64,000 nt of DNA from Paenibacillus caseinilyticus (GCF_027533645.1 NZ_JAQAGY010000003.1:470426-534425), one strand, 5' to 3'. Shown: positions 1-8,898, counted from the stretch's first letter. Program-made: numbers and translations. Notes: generated by a model not told the origin, from the sequence alone.

Positions 1-63
1 CGAAAATGTTGTTTCGCCATTGTCTTCATTCGCTGCCGTTCCTTTCCTCCCGCACGTGCTTCT

Positions 64-1017
64 TTACTCCGCCCGCGATTTCAACTTCGGCGTGGGAATC
101 AATCGATCCAAGTTGGCCGTGCGGCGAATTTCCCATGTCTCCGGTTTCGCCGGGTCATACTGTTCCAAATACGTAATGACTTCTTTGGTAATGGGTGTCG
201 GCGTCGAAGCGCCCGACGTCACTCCTACACGGCGGACCGGAACAAGCCACTCCCTGCGGAGTTCCGTAATATCGGCGATCCGGTATGCCTTGACCCCGGC
301 AATCTCCTCGGAGACTTGGGCCAGGCGGTTGGAGTTGTTGCTCCGCGGATCCCCGACGACAAGAATGAGATCGGCCTCTTTGGCCTGTTCGGCTACCGCC
401 TCTTGGCGCACCTGGGTAGCCAAGCAGATTTCATTGTGAATCTCAGCATGCGGATACCGTTCGAGGATTCGCTTCATAATATGCTTGATATCCCATTGGC
501 TCATGGTCGTCTGGTTCGTAATCAGAACGCGGGAAGACTCGACTTGCAGCGCATCGATCTCCTCGGTTCTCTCGATCAGATGAACATAATCCGGCGCAAT
601 TCCGATAGCCCCTTCCGGTTCCGGATGGCCCTTCTTGCCGATATAGATGATGTGGTACCCTTCGGCCGACTTCTCACGGATGAGATCATGTGTCTTCGTC
701 ACGTCCGGGCAGGTTGCATCCACTACCGTCAGCCCTTTGTCCCGGGCGCGCCGGCGTACTTCAGGAGAAACGCCGTGCGCCGTGAAGATAACGGTTCCCT
801 TCTCCACCGTGTCGAGAATCTCCAGCCGGTTCGGCCCGTCTAGCGTAATGACGCCCTCCTTCTCAAAGAAATCGGTCACATGGGCATTATGTACAATCAT
901 GCCCAATATATATATAGGCCTTGGCAGATCCAGGTTTTTTGCCGTCTGCATGGCCAGCGCCATGGCATCGACCACCCCGTAGCAGTAGCCCCGGGGAGAA
1001 ATCTTAATAACGTCCAT
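64..1017 (-). CDS. ispH: 4-hydroxy-3-methylbut-2-enyl diphosphate reductase
   Basis: IspH/LytB performs the last step of the MEP isoprenoid pathway, reducing HMBPP to IPP and DMAPP with a [4Fe-4S] cluster in the cytosol. The 317-residue protein shows the three cluster cysteines in [18 protein letters not shown] and NEICLATQ, and the family motif GVTSGAST near the C-terminus. The open frame extends 34 codons upstream, but the ATG at 1017 is preceded by an AGGTG-type ribosome site and starts the canonical [14 protein letters not shown] sequence. It lies 38 bases downstream of the sensor kinase on the same strand. A TATAAT at 1055-1060, inside the end of the kinase gene, could give it its own promoter. 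Identification is very secure. Confidence 0.97.
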   Translation of the reverse strand: MDVIKISPRGYCYGVVDAMALAMQTAKNLDLPRPIYILGMIVHNAHVTDFFEKEGVITLDGPNRLEILDTVEKGTVIFTAHGVSPEVRRRARDKGLTVVDATCPDVTKTHDLIREKSAEGYHIIYIGKKGHPEPEGAIGIAPDYVHLIERTEEIDALQVESSRVLITNQTTMSQWDIKHIMKRILERYPHAEIHNEICLATQVRQEAVAEQAKEADLILVVGDPRSNNSNRLAQVSEEIAGVKAYRIADITELRREWLVPVRRVGVTSGASTPTPITKEVITYLEQYDPAKPETWEIRRTANLDRLIPTPKLKSRAE

Positions 1018-1055
1018 TGTGCACCTGCCTGTCGAAATATAGTCTCTTGTGTCTA

Positions 1056-2570
1056 TTATACCTGATTCCCACCCTGTAGGGAATGCCTCTCCGCCTGGGA
1101 AGCTTCGGTATCGATACACGAGGAAACCGGGAGCCAGATCGTGAAGGAAGTCCCTTCGTCTTTGAGGGTGCGGACTTCCACAGATCCGCCGTGCTCATCG
1201 ATGATCCATTTGGCAATGGATAGCCCGAGACCGGTCCCGGCCTTCTGGCCGCGGGACGGATCCGCACGGTAAAAGCGTTCGAAAATATGGGGGACCTCCT
1301 TCTTGTCCATCCCCATTCCCGTATCTTCGATCCGGATCCCCACTTGATGGCCGTGTACCACCGTATCCAGCAGGGCATAGCCCTCTTCAGTGTATTTGAA
1401 CGCATTCTCGATAAAGATAAATAACAGCTGCTGCAGATAATCGCCATTCCCTTGGACACAGAGTCCCTGAAGACCTGCAAAATTCCCTGTTCGAAACTCC
1501 GCCGTCCGGGGCAGCAGCTGCGCTTTGCGGGCCACTTCCTCCAGAAGAGGCTTCAGAGCCACTTCCGTCTTTTCCATCTGGAAACCGGCATCGGCTCTTG
1601 CGAGCGAGAGCAAGTCATTCACGAGACGGGACATCCGCTGCGCTTCGCCCGAAATATCCTGTATGGCCTCCATCGAAATCTCCAGCTGCATGGCTCCTGG
1701 GGCCTGCGCACCCTCCCGGACGCCGTTCCACATTTTCTGAAGGAGATCGACATTGCCGCGGATCGTCGTCAGCGGAGTCCGCAGCTCGTGAGAAGCGTCG
1801 GAGACAAACCGGCGCTGGGCACCGTAAGCCTCTTCCATCTCCGTATAAGCCGCTTGCAGCCGCTCCAGCATGCCGTTAATCGTCCGCGTGAGCTCGCCGA
1901 TCTCATCGTTCGGTCCGAAGTACTCGATCCGCTTGTCGAGATCGATCCCCTTCTCGATCCGGTTCGTCGCCATGATAACCTGCTCGATCGGACGCAGCGC
2001 CTTGCGGGCCAGGAACCAGCCGACGGAAGCGGCGAGCAGGATGGACAATAGAGCCGTGACCGTCAGAATCAATCGAAGCATGGCGAGCAGCCGCTCGATA
2101 TCATCGATCTCATACACCGCCTGCATGATGCCGATCACGGGCTCGCCGGGCAGGGCCAGTCCGCTGACAGTAACCGGGGTGGAGTACATCAGGAAGTGAA
2201 CGTTGTTCATTTGAATTTTGCCGAACCGGCATTCGTTGTTCACAATGCACTTAATCTCAGTGACCTTGAGCTCAGGCAGCTCCAGCCCGGTTTCCGCCAA
2301 GCTGGGAGAGAGCGTTTTGCCCCCGTCTTCCAGACTGACCACCTGAAAATATAAATTATTATAGCGAAGCTGGTCGCGTACATTTAGTTTGAAGGAATAG
2401 CCGTCATATTGGATCCGGGTTCGGAGCACATCTGCCGTCCGCTGCAGATCCGGCTTCAGGGAACTGAAGTAATAGTAGTAAAGGAAGAAGTAAAGCCCTA
2501 CTCCCAGCAGCAGAAGTGTAGCCGACAATATCGCCGTGTACCACAGGGTAAGGCGAAGACGGATGGACAT
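1056..2570 (-). CDS. Two-component sensor histidine kinase (HAMP, HisKA, HATPase)
   Basis: Membrane sensor kinase of 504 residues. It has a transmembrane segment at about 12-34, an extracytoplasmic sensor region of about 130 residues with two cysteines (CIVNNEC), a second transmembrane segment at about 165-187, HAMP, and a dimerisation domain with phospho-acceptor His261 in [11 protein letters not shown]. An ATPase domain follows, with N-box ENAFKYT and G-boxes DTGMGM and GTGLGLS. It starts one base after the regulator's stop codon, so the two are co-translated. Gene order protease, regulator, kinase resembles the mycobacterial pepD/mprAB and Bacillus cssRS-htr stress systems, suggesting it senses envelope or secretion stress. 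The signal itself cannot be read from the sequence. Confidence 0.93.
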   Translation of the reverse strand: MSIRLRLTLWYTAILSATLLLLGVGLYFFLYYYYFSSLKPDLQRTADVLRTRIQYDGYSFKLNVRDQLRYNNLYFQVVSLEDGGKTLSPSLAETGLELPELKVTEIKCIVNNECRFGKIQMNNVHFLMYSTPVTVSGLALPGEPVIGIMQAVYEIDDIERLLAMLRLILTVTALLSILLAASVGWFLARKALRPIEQVIMATNRIEKGIDLDKRIEYFGPNDEIGELTRTINGMLERLQAAYTEMEEAYGAQRRFVSDASHELRTPLTTIRGNVDLLQKMWNGVREGAQAPGAMQLEISMEAIQDISGEAQRMSRLVNDLLSLARADAGFQMEKTEVALKPLLEEVARKAQLLPRTAEFRTGNFAGLQGLCVQGNGDYLQQLLFIFIENAFKYTEEGYALLDTVVHGHQVGIRIEDTGMGMDKKEVPHIFERFYRADPSRGQKAGTGLGLSIAKWIIDEHGGSVEVRTLKDEGTSFTIWLPVSSCIDTEASQAERHSLQGGNQV

Positions 2571-2571
2571 C

Positions 2572-3264
2572 TCAGGCCTCTCCCCTCAGCACATACCCGG
2601 CTCCGCGAACCGTCATAATGATACGTTTGTGCCCATGCTCCTCGGTCTTCTGGCGAAGCAGCGCAATATATACCTCCAGCACATTGGACTCTCCGCTGTA
2701 ATCGTATCCCCATATTTTCTCCATGATGATATCGCGGGAGAGCACGCGCCGCGGGTTCTGAAGAAACAGATGGAGCAGGTCGAATTCTTTGGTCGTCAGT
2801 TCGATCAGGGTATCGCCCCGGAAGACCTCCCGGGTATCCAGATCCATGAACACGTCGAGATACTGGAGCTTATTGGCGGCGAGTTCTTCCTTCTCCGATG
2901 CCTTGCGGCGCAGCAGCACCCGGACCCGGGCGAGCAGCTCCTCCAGAGCGAACGGTTTGACGAGATAGTCGTCCGCCCCGAGATCCAGCCCCTTCACCCG
3001 GTCCGACACTTCGTCCTTGGCTGTGAGCATCAGCACCGGCACCTTGGACCCTCCCTCCCGGATCCGCCGCACCACTTCCCAGCCGTCGAGCTGGGGCATC
3101 ATGACATCGAGCACGACTGCATCCGGTTCATTCTCAAGAATTTGCTTGAGCCCATCCATGCCATGGTTGGCCGTGAGCACCGTATAGCCTTCGAAGGCCA
3201 GGGAACGGCGCAGCATGGAAGTGATTTTTTCGTCATCGTCGATGACCAGTATTTTCTCTCTCAT
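2572..3264 (-). CDS. OmpR/PhoB-family response regulator
   Basis: A 230-residue regulator with an N-terminal receiver domain (acidic pocket IDDDE, phospho-acceptor Asp53 in VVLDVMMPQLDG, conserved Lys in YLVKPFA) and a C-terminal winged-helix DNA-binding domain (LTTKEFDLL, VRGAGYVL). It is the partner of the kinase whose start lies 1 base beyond its stop. A probable promoter at 3293-3322 separates it from the htrA terminator, so the pair can be expressed independently of htrA. The three 11-bp-spaced direct repeats upstream of htrA are the kind of site OmpR-family dimers bind, so htrA is its most likely nearby target (inference). Confidence 0.95.
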   Translation of the reverse strand: MREKILVIDDDEKITSMLRRSLAFEGYTVLTANHGMDGLKQILENEPDAVVLDVMMPQLDGWEVVRRIREGGSKVPVLMLTAKDEVSDRVKGLDLGADDYLVKPFALEELLARVRVLLRRKASEKEELAANKLQYLDVFMDLDTREVFRGDTLIELTTKEFDLLHLFLQNPRRVLSRDIIMEKIWGYDYSGESNVLEVYIALLRQKTEEHGHKRIIMTVRGAGYVLRGEA

Positions 3265-3292
3265 CCGAATGGTTACACCTGCCTCTTCCCTT

Positions 3293-3322
3293 ATTGTACC
3301 AACAATCTTTGCCTCAATACAA
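3293..3322 (-). promoter_or_regulatory. Candidate sigma-A promoter of the two-component operon
   Basis: On the minus strand TTGTAT (3322-3317) and TACAAT (3298-3293) are separated by 18 bases, about 30 bases before the regulator's ATG. The -35 box overlaps the T-tract of the htrA terminator, so the htrA transcript ends where this one begins. Confidence 0.55.
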
Positions 3323-3362
3323 AAAAGAAGCAGAGCACTTGCCTTACTCCGCTCCGCTTCTT
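3319..3362 (-). terminator. Rho-independent terminator of htrA
   Basis: A 12-bp stem (3325-3336 with 3351-3362, one G-T pair) followed on the minus strand by a run of six T residues, immediately after the htrA stop codon. Confidence 0.85.
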
Positions 3363-3385
3363 AGTATGGGCTTCTCCGTTACGGT

Positions 3386-4969
3386 TTACTGCTGCTTCTT
3401 CTGCCCTTCGAGAAGCACGTTTCGGTCACCGATCGTCACTTCCACCGGCACCTTCTTGCCTTCGCGCATCACACCGAGCGTCGCCTTGTCGCCGACTTTC
3501 AGCTTTTTGATCGCTTCCTGCGTTTCTTTCGTATTCTTAACTTTCGTTCCGTTGACATCGACAATGACGTCATAAGGACGAATGCCGGCTTGGAATGCAG
3601 GGCTTCTGCGCTCTACCTGGGTAACGATCGAGCCTTCGGTATTCTCCAGTCTCAGTTCGGACACCCAGTCCTTGTCGATCTCGTCAAGCGCTACGCCGAT
3701 ATAAGGAATCGGTTCTTTGGGAATCTCCACATTGTTCTTCAGGTTATCGAGCACCGACGAAATCGTGCTTGTCGGAATCGCGAAGCCGATCCCCTGCGCC
3801 TGGGCGCTGACGGCCGTATTGATCCCGATGACCTCGCCGTTCATGTTCAGCAGCGGACCGCCGGAGTTTCCGGGGTTGATCGAGGCGTCAGTCTGCAGAA
3901 GATGCTTGTAATGCCGCGTGCCGCTGCTGTCCGGAATGTCGATCGGACGTTCCTTGGCACTGAGGACGCCTACAGTCACCGTGTGGTCGAATCCGTAAGG
4001 ATTGCCGATCGCCACTACCCAGTCCCCTTCATTCACCGAATCCGCACTGCCGATCGGCAGCGTCGGGAAGTCTGTATCCCCTTCGATCTTCAGGGCCGCA
4101 AGGTCGAGATCATAGCTGTTGCCGAGCAGCTTCGCCTTGTAAGGCTCATCTCTGCCTTTGACATATACGTTGATTTCATCCGCACCGTCGATCACGTGCT
4201 CGTTGGTGAGAATATAGCCGGACTTTTCGAAGATAAACCCAGTTCCCATGCCGCCCGGCTGCAGTTGGCCGGAGCTGCCGTCTTGGCCGTTCGGCCGCTG
4301 CGGTACCGCCTCGTCTCCGAAGAATTGGCGGAAGAATGGATCGTTAAAGAGCGAATTGCCTCCTTGGCCGCTGGTTGCCTTCGGCTTGACGAGCGTTTCG
4401 ATCTTCACTACGGCAGGCCCGGATTGCTGTACGATGGACGAGATGTTGTCGGGACGCACAACGCCGCCAAGTGCGGTGGGTACTACCCCACCGTTGTTCG
4501 CCGGCGAAGCAATGGAAGCTGTGCCGGATCCGCTGCCTGCCATAACTCCCTGCGTTCCAGTGAACAGGTTCATCTTGTCGGACGCCACCATCAGGGAGCC
4601 CACCACGACTACGCCTGCCATAAAAGCGGCGAAGATACTCCGGAAGCCGGCGGCTTTCTTCTGCGGCTGGCCTACCTGCCAATTTCCCATCGGCCGGTCC
4701 GAACCTCCCGGTTCATCCCCCTGTCCGAAAGCATAGGACCGCAGCGGCTTCGGCGGAGTCACCTCAACAGGAGCACTGCCATTGCTGTCGCTGGAGACCG
4801 TGCTGCTCTCGGCCGGCTTATACGGGCCATAAGAGAAATAATGCGATGCCCGCTCTTCACTCGCCGCCTCTTCTCCCGGACCTTGGCCGGTATCTTCCCT
4901 GTTATGTTTCGAATCCTCCTGCTCAGGACGGAACCGGTTATGGAAAGGATTGCGTTCATTGTTATCCAT
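3386..4969 (-). CDS. htrA: Membrane-anchored HtrA/DegP-type serine protease with PDZ domain
   Basis: A 527-residue surface quality-control protease. A hydrophilic N-terminal tail of about 108 residues on the cytoplasmic side is followed by one transmembrane anchor (about 110-129), a Ser/Gly-rich linker and a trypsin-like domain. The catalytic triad is visible as His258 (NEHVID), Asp289 (DLDLAALKI) and Ser369 (NPGNSGG). A single PDZ domain (about 420-505) follows. The ATG at 4969 has a GGAGG site upstream. The promoter region holds three phased repeats, implying activation by a response regulator, most simply the adjacent one. The architecture matches Bacillus HtrA/HtrB/HtrC; I cannot tell which paralogue. 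Confidence 0.95.
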   Translation of the reverse strand: MDNNERNPFHNRFRPEQEDSKHNREDTGQGPGEEAASEERASHYFSYGPYKPAESSTVSSDSNGSAPVEVTPPKPLRSYAFGQGDEPGGSDRPMGNWQVGQPQKKAAGFRSIFAAFMAGVVVVGSLMVASDKMNLFTGTQGVMAGSGSGTASIASPANNGGVVPTALGGVVRPDNISSIVQQSGPAVVKIETLVKPKATSGQGGNSLFNDPFFRQFFGDEAVPQRPNGQDGSSGQLQPGGMGTGFIFEKSGYILTNEHVIDGADEINVYVKGRDEPYKAKLLGNSYDLDLAALKIEGDTDFPTLPIGSADSVNEGDWVVAIGNPYGFDHTVTVGVLSAKERPIDIPDSSGTRHYKHLLQTDASINPGNSGGPLLNMNGEVIGINTAVSAQAQGIGFAIPTSTISSVLDNLKNNVEIPKEPIPYIGVALDEIDKDWVSELRLENTEGSIVTQVERRSPAFQAGIRPYDVIVDVNGTKVKNTKETQEAIKKLKVGDKATLGVMREGKKVPVEVTIGDRNVLLEGQKKQQ

Positions 4970-4985
4970 AGGTCAAGCCTCCATT

Positions 4986-5016
4986 CGATTTCTGTTTCGA
5001 TTTCTGTTTCGATCTC
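4986..5016 (-). repeat. Short tandem repeat in the htrA 5' untranslated region
   Basis: The 12-base unit GATTTCTGTTTC (plus strand) occurs twice in full from 4986, followed by a partial third copy ending near 5013. It lies between the htrA promoter and ribosome site. It may be simple slippage; no function is evident. Confidence 0.6.
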
Positions 5017-5064
5017 TTGAATTAAGTGTTATAAGAGTGCGTTCTCTTGCGTTCTTGTTATGTT

Positions 5065-5110
5065 CTTATATTGCACTCTTAACCTTAAGGAAACCTTAAA
5101 GAAACCTAAA
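5065..5110 (-). promoter_or_regulatory. htrA promoter with three 11-bp-phased activator repeats
   Basis: AACCTTAA (5081-5088), AACCTTAA (5092-5099) and AACCTAAA (5103-5110) on the plus strand start exactly 11 bases apart, one helical turn, as in PhoB/PhoP/OmpR binding sites. On the minus strand a -10 TATAAG lies at 5070-5065. The matching -35 position (5093-5088, TTTCCT) is poor and sits within the repeat array, typical of an activator-dependent promoter. The bound protein is inferred to be the regulator encoded at 2572-3264. Confidence 0.6.
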
Positions 5111-5265
5111 ATGGAGGTAAAATAGAGAAGGGCGCCCTACCCTGCTTGACACTATGGAACGGAGGAGAAAAGCACTTCCTAACTTGCACTGCATCCCTGC
5201 ATTAGATGAAGGAATCCGTTCTTCAGACTTCACACCCCCGGCCCGGTACGGCCACGCCATCTCTC

Positions 5266-5679
5266 TTAACCGGGAAAGGAAGCCTCCACCTTCCGCAGCA
5301 GCGCTTCGGCTTGGGATACCCACTTCGGTTCGACTGCTGCGTCCTTGTCTACCGGCTCCTGGAACTGGTCGATGAGAGCGCCGAATGTCATTCCTTTGGC
5401 CTCCGGATCCAAGCCTTCATTATATAGATGTTTGAGCACGAACGGCTGGCCGAGCCGGATGACCGCATCGGTCGCGTCCGTATCGCCGTCAAGCACGCCA
5501 TGGGTCACCTGGAACGGAATGCGCAGCCACACCTTTTGCCCTTCCTCCAGGGAGCGGTCAAAACTGCCGTGCTCATAGTCCCAATTGCCACCGAGTGTAA
5601 ACTGATTTTCGTGCAGACAGCTGCGCACCTGCTCGAACGCCTCTTCGCGGTTCACCAGCGAGGAATTCAACGGGATCAT
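5266..5679 (-). CDS. yugN: YugN-like family protein
   Basis: A 137-residue soluble protein resembling the Bacillus YugN family, recognised from MIPLNSSLVNREEAFEQV, the GGNWDYEHGSFD segment and the IRLGQPFVLKHLYNEGLD segment. The family has a solved fold but no assigned function. A strong AAAGGAG site precedes the ATG. It is transcribed divergently from the ammonium transporter across about 250 bases and convergently with nothing nearby, so it is probably monocistronic. Hydrophobic signal sequences are absent, indicating a cytosolic location. Confidence 0.85.
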   Translation of the reverse strand: MIPLNSSLVNREEAFEQVRSCLHENQFTLGGNWDYEHGSFDRSLEEGQKVWLRIPFQVTHGVLDGDTDATDAVIRLGQPFVLKHLYNEGLDPEAKGMTFGALIDQFQEPVDKDAAVEPKWVSQAEALLRKVEASFPG

Positions 5680-5831
5680 TCAGGGTCATCTCCTTTGGTA
5701 ACGGATCGTATGAATACCGATCTCCTTAGATATCCTATAGAATGAACGCCGCAGTTAAAAATTATCCCCAATCCTTCCAATGAGCGCGAAACCTCCCATG
5801 TTTTTTCGGGTTTTCAATCACCCTGTTCTTA

Positions 5832-5885
5832 TGTGATGAAATCTCACGTATCTCGTTGACATAAATTCCACGGAAACCGTATAAT
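5832..5885 (+). promoter_or_regulatory. Ammonium transporter promoter with GlnR/TnrA-like box
   Basis: TTGACA (5856-5861) and TATAAT (5880-5885) are spaced by 18 bases, a near-consensus sigma-A promoter. Just upstream TGTGA-N7-TCACG (5832-5848) matches the TGTNA-N7-TNACA box of GlnR/TnrA with one mismatch. Its centre lies about 50 bases before the expected transcription start, the position from which TnrA activates nrgAB in Bacillus. Confidence 0.7.
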
Positions 5886-5933
5886 GAAGGGCAGAACTCT
5901 TCTATATTGTACGGATCAGGAGGGATTGGCCTC

Positions 5934-7223
5934 ATGGATTTGGCTACATTAGCCAGCGGGCTTGACACGATCTGGGTTGTCCTCACCGCAGCCATGATAT
6001 TACTCATGGAAGGCGGCTTCGCCTTACTCGAAGCAGGCTTCGTCAGACAAAAGAACGCGGTCAGCATCATTATGAAGGTCTTTGTTGACATCGCTTTCGG
6101 CGCATTGATCTTCTACTTCTTCGGATTCGCCATTATGTACGGGAAGGATCTTGGCGGCTTGATCGGCACCAGCGGCTTCATGCTCGGAGGCGACCTTGCC
6201 CACATCAACCTGACCATCTCACACGAAACCTACTGGCTGTTCCAATCCGCATTCGTCATAGCCGTCATCTCCATCGTATCGGGCGCGGTAGCCGAGCGGA
6301 TCAACTTCCATGCCTACATCCTGTTCACGATCGCCATGACTGGACTCATCTACCCGATTGCCGGGCACTGGGTATGGAGCATCGGAGGCTGGCTGGGAGC
6401 GCTGGGCATGATTGATTTTGCCGGCTCTGCCGTCATTCATGCGCTTGGAGGCTTCGCCGCCCTCGCCGCAGCCATCATCATCGGTCCCCGGATCGGCAAA
6501 TTCTCCGAGAACGGAACCGCGAACATCGTCCCTCCGTCGAACCTCCCGCTCGCTTCCGTCGGCGCCTTCATCCTCTGGTTCGGTTGGTTCGGATTCAACT
6601 CGGGCAGCACGCTCAGCGCGACCAACGGCTCGATCGGCCATATCGCCATTACCACCATGCTCGCCGCTTCGGCCGGCGGAGCAACCTGCATCCTCTTCAC
6701 CATGATGCGGTACCGCAAAGCCGACCCCCCGATGGTCATCAACGGCTCTCTGGCCGGTCTGGTCGGAATTACAGCTGGATGCGCTTTTGTCAGCGACGGA
6801 GCGGCTATCCTGATCGGAGCCGTGTGCGGGATAGCCATGGTCTTCGCAACAGAATATCTCGAGTCCAAACGCATCGACGATCCGGTCGGCGCATTCGCCG
6901 TCCATGGGATCAGCGGAAGTATCGGCACGCTGGCTGTAGGCTTGTTCGCCAAGCCTGAGCTGATCCAAGGAGTGGGCAAAGGGTATACGGGCTTGTTCTA
7001 CGGGGGCGGGTTCAACCTGCTCGGCGTACAGGCACTGGGACTAGCCGTCATCGCCGTCTGGGGCTTCGCCACCGCATGGGTGGTGTTCAAGCTCATCGGT
7101 CTTCTCGTCCCGGTCCGCGTATCCAGAGACGAGGAACTCGTCGGCCTGGATGTGGGCATCCACGGGGTGCCGGCTTACAGCCAGGACACGGACTTCATTG
7201 AACTCGGACAGCTCAAGAAATAA
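5934..7223 (+). CDS. amt: Ammonium transporter
   Basis: An Amt/Mep/Rh-family channel of 429 residues with about 11 membrane helices, taking up NH4+/NH3 under nitrogen limitation. Family signatures include MEGGFALLEAGFVRQKN at the N-terminus, GGFAALAAAIIIGPR, WFGWFGFNSGS, and the conserved histidines in FAVHGISGSIG and VIHALGGFA. The ATG at 5934 follows AGGAGGGATTGGCCTC and is preferred over one nine codons upstream that lacks a ribosome site. The usual partner glnK (PII) is not adjacent. The promoter carries a GlnR/TnrA-like box, and a strong terminator follows 11 bases after the stop, so it is monocistronic. Confidence 0.96.
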   Translation: MDLATLASGLDTIWVVLTAAMILLMEGGFALLEAGFVRQKNAVSIIMKVFVDIAFGALIFYFFGFAIMYGKDLGGLIGTSGFMLGGDLAHINLTISHETYWLFQSAFVIAVISIVSGAVAERINFHAYILFTIAMTGLIYPIAGHWVWSIGGWLGALGMIDFAGSAVIHALGGFAALAAAIIIGPRIGKFSENGTANIVPPSNLPLASVGAFILWFGWFGFNSGSTLSATNGSIGHIAITTMLAASAGGATCILFTMMRYRKADPPMVINGSLAGLVGITAGCAFVSDGAAILIGAVCGIAMVFATEYLESKRIDDPVGAFAVHGISGSIGTLAVGLFAKPELIQGVGKGYTGLFYGGGFNLLGVQALGLAVIAVWGFATAWVVFKLIGLLVPVRVSRDEELVGLDVGIHGVPAYSQDTDFIELGQLKK

Positions 7224-7234
7224 AATAACATAAC

Positions 7235-7270
7235 AAACACCGGTCCCTGGCTAGGGACCGGTGTTTTGCT
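7235..7270 (+). terminator. Terminator of the ammonium transporter gene
   Basis: A 13-bp perfect stem (AAACACCGGTCCC with its complement) around a TGGCTA loop, ending in TTTT. It lies between convergent genes and could also serve the coiled-coil gene. Confidence 0.88.
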
Positions 7271-7278
7271 GTCTACCG

Positions 7279-7656
7279 TTAGGAATTCAATTCTCTTTCC
7301 AGTTCTTCCGTGATCGTAATCGTATCCGCCGGATTGCCATTCAAAATGGTACGGGCATTCTCGATCTCCATGCGCAAGGCCCGGATTTGTTCCATAGGGC
7401 GCTTTACATAATGGATGTATTCGACCGCCAAATGATGGTCCGGCCTTTTCCCTGTAAACATACGTCTCAAAGCTGACATGTTTTGATAGCTTCTTTCTTC
7501 CATCATCCGCTTTTTCTCGTATCGTTCGATTACCTGTTCGATTTCTGAGATTTGTTCTTCTTTCCGGGCAATGTAAGCCTCCAGAAATGGATAAACTTCG
7601 GCTGCTTTCCGCTCCTTCACACGCATCGGGCTCCCTGCTAACAAAGCATTTAGCAT
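7279..7656 (-). CDS. Hypothetical coiled-coil protein, putatively nitrogen-regulated
   Basis: A 125-residue protein I do not recognise. It is rich in Glu, Arg and Lys, with long amphipathic helices predicted across residues 10-60 and 80-115 (for example YIARKEEQISEIEQVIERYE), suggesting a helical hairpin or coiled coil. There is no signal peptide or membrane segment. An AGGTGAT site lies before the ATG. It converges on the ammonium transporter. A perfect GlnR/TnrA consensus box sits 38-54 bases upstream of the start codon, so it may be part of the nitrogen response, possibly repressed by GlnR. The function is unknown; the reading frame is well supported by codon pattern and regulatory context. 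Confidence 0.75.
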   Translation of the reverse strand: MLNALLAGSPMRVKERKAAEVYPFLEAYIARKEEQISEIEQVIERYEKKRMMEERSYQNMSALRRMFTGKRPDHHLAVEYIHYVKRPMEQIRALRMEIENARTILNGNPADTITITEELERELNS

Positions 7657-7693
7657 GATCTATCACCTATCCCATAATGTTAACAATAATCAC

Positions 7694-7710
7694 TGTAACC
7701 TTATTTTACA
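7694..7710 (-). promoter_or_regulatory. Perfect GlnR/TnrA-type operator
   Basis: TGTAACCTTATTTTACA fits TGTNA-N7-TNACA at every defined position. It lies upstream of the coiled-coil gene, near the expected -35 region, the place where GlnR acts as a repressor. No other gene start is within 200 bases. Confidence 0.7.
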
Positions 7711-7787
7711 CCAAAACAATAGCTTTGGAAACCAACAATTTTGTTCGGTTTTTCCCCTTTCCCCGCATTCAAGCTGTCACCAAGCCG

Positions 7788-7822
7788 CATAAAAGCCCTA
7801 AGGAATCTTGTCCTTAGGGCTT
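7788..7822 (-). terminator. Terminator of the 3D-domain protein gene
   Basis: AAGCCCTAAGGA pairs with TCCTTAGGGCTT; on the minus strand the stem is followed by TTTT. It lies about 90 bases after the stop codon at 7909. Confidence 0.8.
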
Positions 7823-7908
7823 GCTATTCCCCATCCGCTCACTGATTGTTCGGGAAATGCCTATCTTGTTTTACCTTGAAAGTTGGGTTTGAGGTTGGAA
7901 GCCGCTGA

Positions 7909-8598
7909 TCAAAACAGCAGTTCGGTCTTCAGGGTGTTCCACAGCACTTCGTTGAGCTTGCCTGAGCCCTCCTTGACCACGAATACATTCAGGGTTCTCT
8001 TGCCCCACTCCCTGTATACCTGATCCTTGGTCTCAAAGTACAAATCGATCCGTCGGCCTTTAATCGCCCCTCCGGTATCCGCTACAACTCCGTAGCCGTA
8101 CCCCGGAATATAAAGTACGGTTCCAATCGGAAATACGGCAGGATCGGCGGCAATGGTCGAGAAAGCCCCAACGTCCCGTGTCACCCTCAATCCGGAGTAG
8201 GTAACTCCGTATTCGGGATGTCCGGGATTTTTGCCGGTGGATTCGATCCCCGCGTAGTAGCCGGTGGCCGTCACTTCCACCGCCTTGAACTGCTTCAGAT
8301 CTTGGCCTCTGTGAGGAAACAGCTTATAGCTCGTCCGCCGTGCTTTTTCACCTGCGGCACCCGCAGCGCCAGAAACCGGCTTTGCTTCGGGTTCGTCTTT
8401 GGCGGATCCAGGCCGGGTGACGTCCTGTACATCGCCTTGTACATGCGGGACAACCCCCATGACCGTTACGGACGGCTCCCGTGCCCCTTGGGAACGATCC
8501 TTCACGAATGGCGGTTCTTGTTCAAACCACATCCATACGGACAGCATCATCGCAATGCAACAGATCCATAAGACATGGTTTGCGGTTTTCGATAACAT
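7909..8598 (-). CDS. 3D-domain (Sps/MltA-like) cell-wall protein
   Basis: A 229-residue secreted or membrane-anchored protein with an N-terminal hydrophobic segment (about 8-24), a low-complexity linker (about 30-90) and a C-terminal 3D domain. The three conserved aspartates are in [20 protein letters not shown] and RIDLYFE, with [11 protein letters not shown] at the start of the fold. The domain forms a double-psi barrel related to lytic transglycosylase MltA and to the stationary-phase protein YuiC, so a peptidoglycan-cleaving role is likely. GGGGAGG precedes the ATG. The upstream 300 bases (8599-8910) hold only the thrS terminator and a small hairpin at 8683-8702. Confidence 0.88.
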   Translation of the reverse strand: MLSKTANHVLWICCIAMMLSVWMWFEQEPPFVKDRSQGAREPSVTVMGVVPHVQGDVQDVTRPGSAKDEPEAKPVSGAAGAAGEKARRTSYKLFPHRGQDLKQFKAVEVTATGYYAGIESTGKNPGHPEYGVTYSGLRVTRDVGAFSTIAADPAVFPIGTVLYIPGYGYGVVADTGGAIKGRRIDLYFETKDQVYREWGKRTLNVFVVKEGSGKLNEVLWNTLKTELLF

Positions 8599-8843
8599 AA
8601 GTTTGTTTTAAACCTCCCCTTACTTAAGAGGCTATCCACTGGAAGCCCCTGCTATACATCCAATCATGGAAGCCTTTGTCAGCGCCCGGCATCTACCGGG
8701 CATTCTTCCTCGCTCCGCAAGAAAGTGTCCTCACCTTACAAAAGATGTTATATCCGGCACGGGAGAGACTTTTATCTAAATACCCAACCGCGGAAGAGAA
8801 GAAACAAAGCAAGAAACTTGCTTCATCCGTCTCTTAGTCACCA

Positions 8844-8898
8844 AACAAAAAAAGCCGTCCGTCCCGGCACTCCTTCGAGTAACCGGGCCAGACGGCTT
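8844..8898 (-). terminator. Terminator of thrS
   Basis: A long stem (8852-8867 with 8883-8898) followed on the minus strand by a T-tract of seven, directly after the thrS stop codon. Confidence 0.9.

Noticed and set aside
1030..1036. TGTCGAA, a Spo0A-box-like heptamer in the ispH leader.
   Set aside because: A seven-base match is expected by chance several times in 64 kb, and ispH is an essential housekeeping gene with no known Spo0A link.
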